Part shown: positions 1-5,589 of the stretch, piece after piece | Layout of the letters: every line of letters begins with the position of its first letter | How positions within the stretch are numbered: position 1 is the stretch's first letter | Assembly (NCBI GenBank): GCA_003135255.1 | Contig: PLAX01000176.1 | Coordinates: forward strand, 1-5,589 | DNA length: 5,589 nt | Direction: 5' to 3' | Origin: Candidatus Dormiibacterota bacterium | GTDB lineage: Bacteria > Chloroflexota > Dormibacteria > Aeolococcales > Aeolococcaceae | Position numbers and translations under genes: made by a program | Notes under the pieces: model-generated | Seen by the model: the letters and a program-made list of their open reading frames with translations, nothing else | Told to the model about the DNA's origin: nothing | The model's database searches: none

Positions 1-277
1 CGCCGGGGAGGTCCTTGACGCGACCGCCCCGGATCAGCACCACCGAGTGCTCCTGGAGGTTGTGCCCGATCCCCGGGATGTAGGCGGTCACCTCGGCCTT
101 GCTGGTCAGCCGCACGCGGGCCACCTTCCGGAGCGCCGAGTTTGGCTTCTTCGGGGTGGTCGTGTAGACGCGCACGCAGACGCCGCGCCTCTGGGGCGAG
201 CCGTGCAGTGCGGGAGCCTTGGTCTTCCGGTTGATCCGGACCCGGCCCTTGCGGACCAGCTGCTGGGTGGTGGGCAC
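1..277 (-). CDS. rpsL: 30S ribosomal protein S12, N-terminal 92 residues (runs off the left edge)
   Basis: S12 lies at the decoding centre of the small ribosomal subunit and helps control tRNA selection accuracy. Reading the minus strand from the GTG at 277-275 gives a protein starting MPTTQQLVRKGRVRINRKTK. It continues with the near-invariant S12 blocks RGVCVRVYTTTPKKPNSALR (31-50) and GHNLQEHSVVLIRGGRVKDL (71-90). The family is usually 120-140 residues, so roughly a quarter to a third is missing beyond the edge. Lys43 and Lys88, whose replacement gives streptomycin resistance or dependence, are both wild type. Asp89 is the residue methylthiolated by RimO in other bacteria. A CGGAG Shine-Dalgarno lies upstream with a short spacer of about 4 nt after GGAG. 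The usual downstream partners (rpsG, fusA, tuf) would lie outside the window. Its position, divergent from rplJ-rplL-rpoB and not downstream of rpoC, is unusual. Confidence 0.98.
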   Translation of the reverse strand, partial: MPTTQQLVRKGRVRINRKTKAPALHGSPQRRGVCVRVYTTTPKKPNSALRKVARVRLTSKAEVTAYIPGIGHNLQEHSVVLIRGGRVKDLPG

Positions 278-350
278 AGAACTCCGTTCTGAACTGAACA
301 GCACCCCTTCCGGGGCGCGCATGGACGCAATCTCGCCCGAAGGGGCGCGA
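278..350 (-). promoter_or_regulatory. rpsL 5' leader with two hairpins and ribosome binding site
   Basis: If transcription starts about 7 nt after the predicted -10, the mRNA begins near 350 with a leader of about 73 nt. Two stem-loops are visible on the minus strand. The first, 350-333, starts almost at the predicted 5' end: CGCCC (347-343) pairs with GGGCG (338-334) around a CTTC loop, or UCGC/GCGA can pair with a one-base bulge. The second, 318-301, has a 7-bp stem including one G-U pair and is closed by a GGAA (GNRA-type) tetraloop. The Shine-Dalgarno GGAG (285-282) lies about 15 nt downstream of the second hairpin and is not paired in it. Neither hairpin is followed by a T-run, so they look like leader structure and not terminators. 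A role in mRNA stability or autoregulation is inference. Confidence 0.45.
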
Positions 351-356
351 GGGAGC

Positions 357-386
357 ATCCTACCAGCGCAGAGGCTCCGGCGTCAA
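357..386 (-). promoter_or_regulatory. Sigma-70-type promoter for rpsL
   Basis: On the minus strand a -35 hexamer TTGACG (386-381) and a -10 hexamer TAGGAT (362-357) are separated by 18 nt. They match the TTGACA/TATAAT consensus at 5 of 6 and 4 of 6 positions. This is the best promoter match in the window, and in a sequence this GC-rich such a pair is unlikely by chance. The -35 contains the TGA stop (385-383) of the truncated rtcB, so the promoter begins exactly where that reading frame ends. The predicted start point is near 350, about 73 nt before the rpsL GTG. Confidence 0.7.
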
Positions 387-1009
387 TTCGGCGTCACTTC
401 GGCGGGCACCTCCCAGGAGTCGTCCACCGGGATCCGGTCGCGTTCGGCCCGATGGCGGTCGAAGCGGGAGCCATACCTCTCCACATAGTGGGCGGCACCG
501 CCGCGGCAGATCGCCTCGAACTCGGGACGCTCGAGCCGGCGAAGGGGGGTCCGGCTGGCCGCCCCCGCCCCCATCGCCACCCGGCCGAGCACGGCCCGGT
601 TGAAGGCGAGGCGCTTCTCCGGGGTCGCCATCTGTGCGGGCACCTCCGACCGGGCGGAGACCATGCCGCAGCCGATGTCGAAGCCGACCGGCCCCATGGC
701 GACGGCACCGTCGGTGGCGTCGGTGAGGATGACCGAGCCGACCGGGACCCCGTAGCCGACATGGACGTCCGGGGTGATGGCCACCATCCGGACGCCGGGG
801 AAGCGGGTGGCATTGACGATCTGAGGGTAGACGCCGTCCCCGACGTCCTCCAGCAGCGCGGAGGTGAGGAAGAGGCGGACCGGGACGGCGCCGGTGTCCT
901 CGGTGGCGAGGTCGTACCAGCCGCCCGGGTTGGGCGACACCAGGTGCTTCCAGCGTGCGGCGGCGGCCGGTCGCCGGCCGGGTGAGGCTCCGGCGTCGGG
1001 TGCGGTCAC
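383..1009 (-). CDS. Truncated RtcB-family RNA ligase (N-terminal half only)
   Basis: RtcB joins RNA 2',3'-cyclic phosphate or 3'-phosphate ends to 5'-OH ends using GTP and Mn2+, in tRNA splicing and RNA repair. This 208-residue protein has the family's N-terminal core: ITPDVHVGYGVPVGSV (78-93) and MGPVGFDIGCGM (105-116). Asp111 and Cys114 match the metal-binding Asp and Cys of known RtcB. Family members are usually about 380-480 residues. Here the frame stops soon after DRIPVDDSWEVP (191-202). The GGGNH segment, the later metal-binding histidines and the guanylylated histidine are absent. I found no continuation in any frame of the 105 nt before rpsL. The GTG start overlaps the upstream gene's TGA (GTGA), with GGAG 7 nt before it, so it may be translated by coupling. 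Ligase activity is not expected. It is probably a decaying remnant; a short protein with another role is possible. The N-terminal half shows no stops or frameshifts, so the loss may be fairly recent. Confidence 0.85.
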   Translation of the reverse strand: MTAPDAGASPGRRPAAAARWKHLVSPNPGGWYDLATEDTGAVPVRLFLTSALLEDVGDGVYPQIVNATRFPGVRMVAITPDVHVGYGVPVGSVILTDATDGAVAMGPVGFDIGCGMVSARSEVPAQMATPEKRLAFNRAVLGRVAMGAGAASRTPLRRLERPEFEAICRGGAAHYVERYGSRFDRHRAERDRIPVDDSWEVPAEVTPN

Positions 1010-1908
1010 CCTGACGCTCCGCCTGGCCGCTCCCGGGCCTCGGCGGCGACCATCTCGAGCTGGCGCACGTCTCCGGCGAAAGGCCCCTCAGACCGCGGCC
1101 AGGGAATGACGAGGTCGGTGAAGCCGAGCCCGTCGAGGCGCCCGACGGCGTCCCGGAGCGCCTCCGTCGAGTCGGTGACGCCGGAGACGCGCACACCGGT
1201 GAAGAGGAGCCGGCCCAGCGCCGCCGGATCGCGGCCCACCTCCCCACAGGCAGCGTCGATCCGCTGCATCTCGACGGCGAGCGCGGGCAGGGCGGCCTCG
1301 ACGCCGATGGTGCCGCCGTCCGGCCGAGGCGGGCCCTCCGTCACCCAGATGCTGCCGAAGCGCGCCGCCAGGCGCATGCCCCTGGGGCCTCCTGCCGCGA
1401 TCGCGAAGGGGAGACGGGGCCGCTGGAGACAGCCGGGGTGCATGCGGGCGCCGAACGCCTGGTAGAAGCGGCCGTCGTGGGTCGTGACCGGCTCCGTCAA
1501 CAGCTGATCGAGGAGGGTCACGAACTCCTCGAAGCGATCAGCCCGTTCGCGGGGGCTCCACGGCTCGCGGCGGGTCGTGGTCGCGTCGAAGCCACCTCCA
1601 CCGGCGCCGACCCCGAGTGTGAAGCGGCCGCCAGAGATGTGATCGAGCGTCGCCAGCTCTCGGGCGAAGGGGACCGGGTGGCGGAAGTTGGGGGACGCGA
1701 CCAGGGTGCCGAGACGGATTCTCGAGGTGACGGCCGCCGCAGCGGCGAGCGTGGGCACGGCTCCGAACCAGGGCGCATCCCGGAACGACCGCCATGCGAG
1801 GTGGTCGAAGGTCCACGCATGGTCGAAGCCGAGAGCTTCGGCGCGCCGCCAGCTCGCCCTCTGCGTCGCCCAGCTCTCCGCCGGGAGGATCAGCACTCCG
1901 AACCGCAC
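1006..1908 (-). CDS. LLM-class F420-dependent oxidoreductase
   Basis: This is a luciferase-like monooxygenase-fold (TIM barrel) enzyme of the class that uses reduced cofactor F420, or sometimes flavin, to oxidise or reduce small organic substrates. The substrate cannot be told from sequence. With the start at 1908 it is 300 residues, a typical length. Recognisable segments are MRFGVLILP at the N-terminus, AWTFDH (31-36), TSRIRLGTLVASPNFRHPVP (61-80), ISGGRFTLGVGAG (91-103), and PFAIAAGGPRGMRLAARFG (167-185). A longer frame opens at another GTG (1926), adding six residues. I prefer 1908 because relatives begin at the MRFGVL strand and the 1926 GTG has no spaced Shine-Dalgarno; the purine-rich AAGGTGAG 13 nt before 1908 could serve. 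It ends in a 4-nt overlap with the truncated rtcB, so the two form a minus-strand transcription unit. No convincing promoter was found upstream. Identity as LLM class is firm; F420 use is inferred from family resemblance. Confidence 0.93.
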   Translation of the reverse strand: MRFGVLILPAESWATQRASWRRAEALGFDHAWTFDHLAWRSFRDAPWFGAVPTLAAAAAVTSRIRLGTLVASPNFRHPVPFARELATLDHISGGRFTLGVGAGGGGFDATTTRREPWSPRERADRFEEFVTLLDQLLTEPVTTHDGRFYQAFGARMHPGCLQRPRLPFAIAAGGPRGMRLAARFGSIWVTEGPPRPDGGTIGVEAALPALAVEMQRIDAACGEVGRDPAALGRLLFTGVRVSGVTDSTEALRDAVGRLDGLGFTDLVIPWPRSEGPFAGDVRQLEMVAAEARERPGGASG

Positions 1909-1981
1909 GGCGTGGAAGCTTCTCACCTTCCGCCGGAGCGCACACGGCCCCTCCTCTTCATATGGTGGCCGCGGGGGGGGC

Positions 1982-2007
1982 CCCTGGCCGGGCTCCCTGG
2001 CCGGGCT
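1982..2007. repeat. Perfect 13-bp tandem duplication upstream of rplJ
   Basis: CCCTGGCCGGGCT occurs twice head-to-tail with no gap (1982-1994 and 1995-2007). Each copy contains a near-palindromic CC-GGCC-GG core. The pair ends two bases before the extended -10 of the presumed rplJ promoter and so covers the position of its -35 box, which otherwise shows no recognisable hexamer. It could be a regulator site or a simple slippage product in GC-rich DNA; sequence alone does not decide. Confidence 0.75.
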
Positions 2008-2009
2008 TC

Positions 2010-2018
2010 TGCTATCCT
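2010..2018 (+). promoter_or_regulatory. Putative extended -10 promoter for rplJ-rplL
   Basis: TGC followed by TATCCT (2013-2018) forms an extended -10 element (TGn plus a hexamer with 4 of 6 matches). No good -35 lies 16-18 nt upstream; that place is occupied by the 13-bp tandem repeat. The predicted start near 2025 gives an rplJ leader of about 170 nt, in line with the long autoregulated leaders of this gene in other bacteria. Confidence 0.45.
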
Positions 2019-2024
2019 CGCCAC

Positions 2025-2196
2025 CTCACCGGATCCATCACGGCGCTCAAGCATCTCGCCCGAGACCGCAGGCGGGGGTCACCCCTCAATCTCCTGCGCA
2101 GGTGGGATCGGTCGTCCGGCCCGGCGTCCTCGTGACGCCCGCCGTCCGCCGCTCTCACAGGGCGGTTGTGGCGGCCCGCCTGGAGGACGCACAGCG
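2025..2196 (+). promoter_or_regulatory. rplJ leader, possible L10 autoregulatory element, with ribosome binding site
   Basis: The gene-free stretch before rplJ can fold in part as a stem. CGCAGG (2067-2072) pairs with CCTGCG (2093-2098), enclosing an inner GGGG-TCA-CCCC hairpin (2075-2085) and an asymmetric unpaired CAATCT side. In many bacteria the L10(L12)4 complex binds a bulged, kink-turn-like stem in the rplJ leader to repress its own translation, so this arrangement is a reasonable candidate. It has not been matched to the known leader model. CCTGCG also belongs to a perfect palindrome CCTGCGCAGG (2093-2102), so a second CGCAGG could compete for pairing. Closer to the gene, CCGCC (2146-2150) can pair with GGCGG (2161-2165). 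The Shine-Dalgarno GGAGG (2182-2186) lies 10 nt before the ATG. Confidence 0.4.
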
Positions 2197-2754
2197 ATGC
2201 CCAAGGCCACGACCGCCGAGGAGGCGGCCCAGCGCGCAGGCCCCCGCAAGCGGGCGACCGTCGAGAGCCTCGCCGACAAGCTCGGCCGGGCGACCGCGGT
2301 CATCGTCACCGACTACCGGGGCCTGACCGTCAAGCAGCTCGAGGAGCTGCGCACCCAGCTGCGCAGCCAGGGGATCGACTACCAGGTCGCCAAGAACACC
2401 CTCGCCCGCAGGGCCGCCCGGGAGGCCGGCGTCGGCGACCTGGGCTCCGTCCTCGACGGGCCGGTCGGCCTGGCCCTGGGGTTCGGCGAGCTCTCCGTTC
2501 CGGCCAAGGTCCTCAGCGACTACCACCGGGTCAACCGCCGGCTCCCCCTCATCGCCGGGTTCGTCGAGGGGCAGGTGCTCGACGCCCGCGGGGTCCAGAT
2601 CCTTGCGGAGCTGCCGCCGCGCGACGTCCTGCTCGCCCAGCTCGCCGGCACGATCCAGTCCCCGCTCACGCACCTGGCGGGCGCTCTCGCCAGCATCACC
2701 GGCAACCTCGCCGCCACCCTCGACGCCTACCGGGCAAAGCTCGAGGCCGCCTGA
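2197..2754 (+). CDS. rplJ: 50S ribosomal protein L10
   Basis: L10 anchors the L12 dimers to 23S rRNA next to L11, forming the base of the flexible stalk that recruits and stimulates translational GTPases. The 185-residue product is slightly longer than the usual 165-180. A short basic N-terminal stretch (about residues 10-20, AQRAGPRKRA) precedes the family core. The core shows AVIVTDYRGLTV (34-45), LEELRTQLR (48-56), and VAKNTLARRA (64-73), the rRNA-binding N-terminal domain. The C-terminal part (about 150-182, SPLTHLAGALASITGNLAAT then LDAYRAKL) is the helical region that carries L12 dimers. The ATG at 2197 is chosen by its GGAGG site and the MPK-type start; the frame is open far upstream, but that extension has no family resemblance and crosses the opposite-strand LLM gene. 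rplL follows after 69 nt, as in nearly all bacteria, and the two are surely co-transcribed. Confidence 0.97.
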   Translation: MPKATTAEEAAQRAGPRKRATVESLADKLGRATAVIVTDYRGLTVKQLEELRTQLRSQGIDYQVAKNTLARRAAREAGVGDLGSVLDGPVGLALGFGELSVPAKVLSDYHRVNRRLPLIAGFVEGQVLDARGVQILAELPPRDVLLAQLAGTIQSPLTHLAGALASITGNLAATLDAYRAKLEAA

Positions 2755-2790
2755 CCCCGGCGCTCCGCCCACCCATCGTGTCCGATCCGA

Positions 2791-2811
2791 TCAATTGAAT
2801 CAATCCAGGAG
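2791..2811 (+). promoter_or_regulatory. A/T-rich translation initiation region of rplL
   Basis: A short A/T-rich island stands out from the GC-rich surroundings just before rplL. It holds the 8-bp palindrome TCAATTGA (2791-2798), overlapping the inverted repeat ATTGA-A-TCAAT (2794-2804), then the Shine-Dalgarno AGGAG (2807-2811). L12 is needed in several copies per ribosome, so an unstructured, efficient initiation site would make sense; that role is inference. AGGAG directly abuts the ATG at 2812 and so cannot serve it, but lies 12 nt before the ATG at 2824. Confidence 0.5.
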
Positions 2812-2823
2812 ATGACCACCATC

Positions 2824-3213
2824 ATGGCAACCAAAGCCATCACCCCCGAGGAGTTCGTGGACGCGCTCCCGTCGTGGAGCGTTCTCGACGTCATCAACGC
2901 CGTGAAGCTCATGGAGGAGAAGCTCGGCATCAAGGCGGCCGCCGCGGTCGCCGCCGCCCCTGCCGCCGCCGCCGCCGCCGAGGTTGCGGCCCCCGAGGAG
3001 CAGACCGAGTTCACCGTAGTCCTGACCGCCATCGGTGACGCCAAGGTCAACGTCATCAAGGCCGTTCGCGAGATCACCGGCCTGGGCCTCAAGGAGTCCA
3101 AGGACCTCGTCGACGCCGCCCCCAAGGCCGTCCGCGAGGCCGTGCCCAAGGAGGAGGCCGACCAGGTCAAGGCCAAGCTCGAGGCGGCCGGCGCCTCAGC
3201 CGAGATCCGCTGA
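2824..3213 (+). CDS. rplL: 50S ribosomal protein L7/L12
   Basis: L12 is the multi-copy mobile stalk protein that contacts EF-Tu, EF-G, IF2 and release factors. The 129-residue product has the three expected parts. An N-terminal dimerisation and L10-binding helix region ends in LMEEKLGI (29-36). An alanine-rich hinge follows (about 38-57). The C-terminal globular domain starts at EQTEFTVVL and carries IKAVREITGLGLKESKDLV (78-96), the conserved factor-binding helices, ending SAEIR. The start is set at 2824: AGGAG is 12 nt upstream and MATKAITPEEF fits the family. The in-frame ATG at 2812 would add MTTI but touches the AGGAG. The hinge is unusually rich in alanine, with only one proline in its central stretch. 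It is 69 nt after rplJ and 263 nt before rpoB. Confidence 0.97.
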   Translation: MATKAITPEEFVDALPSWSVLDVINAVKLMEEKLGIKAAAAVAAAPAAAAAAEVAAPEEQTEFTVVLTAIGDAKVNVIKAVREITGLGLKESKDLVDAAPKAVREAVPKEEADQVKAKLEAAGASAEIR

Positions 3214-3218
3214 GAGAG

Positions 3219-3275
3219 CTTGCCGCCGGGTCGCGGCGGCGAGGGGCTACCCCCTCTTCCGAGGGACGGTGCCTC
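3219..3275 (+). terminator. Hairpin cluster after rplL, possible attenuator or processing site
   Basis: Six bases after the rplL stop is a 9-bp stem with one G-U pair: CTTGCCGCC (3219-3227) against GGCGGCGAG (3235-3243), with a 7-nt loop. It shares its last bases with a second stem, GAGGGG (3241-3246) and CCCCTC (3251-3256). CCCTC (3252-3256) can instead pair with GAGGG (3261-3265), and GAGG (3261-3264) with CCTC (3272-3275). The structures are therefore mutually exclusive in series. There is no T-run, so this is not a classical intrinsic terminator. In E. coli the rplL-rpoB gap holds a partial attenuator and an RNase III site that lower rpoB relative to rplL; the position and folding here suggest an equivalent, which is inference. 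Confidence 0.45.
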
Positions 3276-3368
3276 TCGCCGACCGCGGCCGGCAGTTTGA
3301 ATAGCGCCGGACCAGGTACGCTGGGAGGCCTGGGAATCCTGCTCCGGCGACCCGAACATCCGCTCACG

Positions 3369-3390
3369 CGGGCGCAACAGTCCGCGCCCG
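3369..3390. repeat. 7-bp inverted repeat upstream of rpoB
   Basis: CGGGCGC (3369-3375) and GCGCCCG (3384-3390) are perfect inverted copies separated by AACAGTCC. The right arm occupies the place where a -35 box would sit for the extended -10 at 3408-3413. It could be an operator for a dimeric DNA-binding protein, or an RNA hairpin in read-through transcripts from rplJ. It has no T-run directly after it. Confidence 0.55.
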
Positions 3391-3404
3391 GGAGCCGGCG
3401 GGTT

Positions 3405-3413
3405 TGGTATGCT
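3405..3413 (+). promoter_or_regulatory. Putative internal extended -10 promoter for rpoB
   Basis: TGG followed by TATGCT (3408-3413) is an extended -10 element with 4 of 6 matches to TATAAT, about 64 nt before the rpoB start. No -35 hexamer is visible at the right distance. It resembles the element before rplJ (TGC-TATCCT), which supports both, but either could be chance. A promoter here would let rpoB be made independently of the upstream ribosomal genes. Confidence 0.4.
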
Positions 3414-3476
3414 GTCAGATTGTGCCCGTCACCGTCGGCGTCCGCGCGTAGCCGCTTGTCAGGGGAACTCTAGCAC

Positions 3477-5589
<2,113 letters not shown>

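Noticed and set aside
360..1247. 295-codon minus-strand frame overlapping LLM and rtcB
   Set aside because: It is a shifted frame through both genes, rich in arginine, glycine and proline, without conserved motifs; the real frames carry the family motifs.
1538..1945. 135-codon minus-strand frame starting at GTG 1945 behind a strong AGGAGGGG purine tract
   Set aside because: The tract (1955-1948) is too close to that GTG, and the frame is an arginine- and proline-rich shadow out of register with the LLM gene. The purine tract remains unexplained but does not support a gene.
1959..1964. TATGAA on the minus strand as a -10 for the LLM gene
   Set aside because: No -35-like sequence lies 16-18 nt upstream; that stretch is part of the GC-rich 13-bp repeat.
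1438..2196. Upstream in-frame extension of rplJ giving a 438-residue protein
   Set aside because: The extension crosses the LLM gene antisense and the rplJ leader, has no L10 resemblance, and the ATG at 2197 has its own GGAGG site and family-type N-terminus.
2938..2999. Low-complexity GCC-rich stretch in rplL as a repeat element
   Set aside because: It encodes the alanine-rich hinge normal for L12; codon bias explains the repetition.
3297..3322. TTGAAT and TACGCT between rplL and rpoB as a promoter
   Set aside because: The spacer is only 14 nt and the hexamers are weak, so the extended -10 at 3405-3413 is the better candidate.

Overview
The window is high-GC bacterial chromosome with strong third-position G/C bias. 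It holds the starts of two core translation/transcription gene clusters that point away from each other. On the minus strand, at the left edge, is the 5' part of rpsL (ribosomal protein S12), normally the first gene of the str operon. On the plus strand lie rplJ, rplL and the first 704 codons of rpoB. Between them, on the minus strand, sit two accessory genes: an F420-dependent LLM-class oxidoreductase and a short, C-terminally truncated RtcB-family gene. GC content, the F420-type enzyme, and S12 and RpoB sequences of the Chloroflexota/Dormibacterota/Actinobacteriota kind suggest a bacterium from or near those phyla. The RpoB N-terminus looks more like Chloroflexota or Dormibacterota than classical Actinobacteria. 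This assignment is from memory of the families and is tentative.

Layout, minus strand read right to left: the LLM gene (1908 to 1006) overlaps the truncated rtcB (1009 to 383) by a GTGA junction. A well-formed sigma-70-type promoter (TTGACG, 18 nt, TAGGAT) overlaps the rtcB stop codon. A leader of about 73 nt with two hairpins follows, then rpsL from a GTG at 277.

Layout, plus strand: a 13-bp perfect tandem repeat and an extended -10 (TGC-TATCCT) precede a leader of about 170 nt upstream of rplJ (2197). Part of that leader can fold as a stem with an asymmetric internal loop, as expected for L10 autoregulation. Then come rplJ, a 69-nt gap, and rplL (2824). The 263-nt gap before rpoB (3477) holds several hairpins just after the rplL stop, a 7-bp inverted repeat, and a second extended -10 (TGG-TATGCT).

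L10 and L12 form the ribosomal stalk, S12 forms part of the decoding centre, and RpoB is the beta subunit of RNA polymerase. The coding content is housekeeping, and I see no evidence of a new defence, mobile or biosynthetic system. The points worth a second look are the gene order, the broken rtcB whose end coincides with the rpsL promoter, and the control regions of rplJ and rpoB. The reference residues for rifampicin (RpoB) and streptomycin (S12) sensitivity are of the susceptible type.
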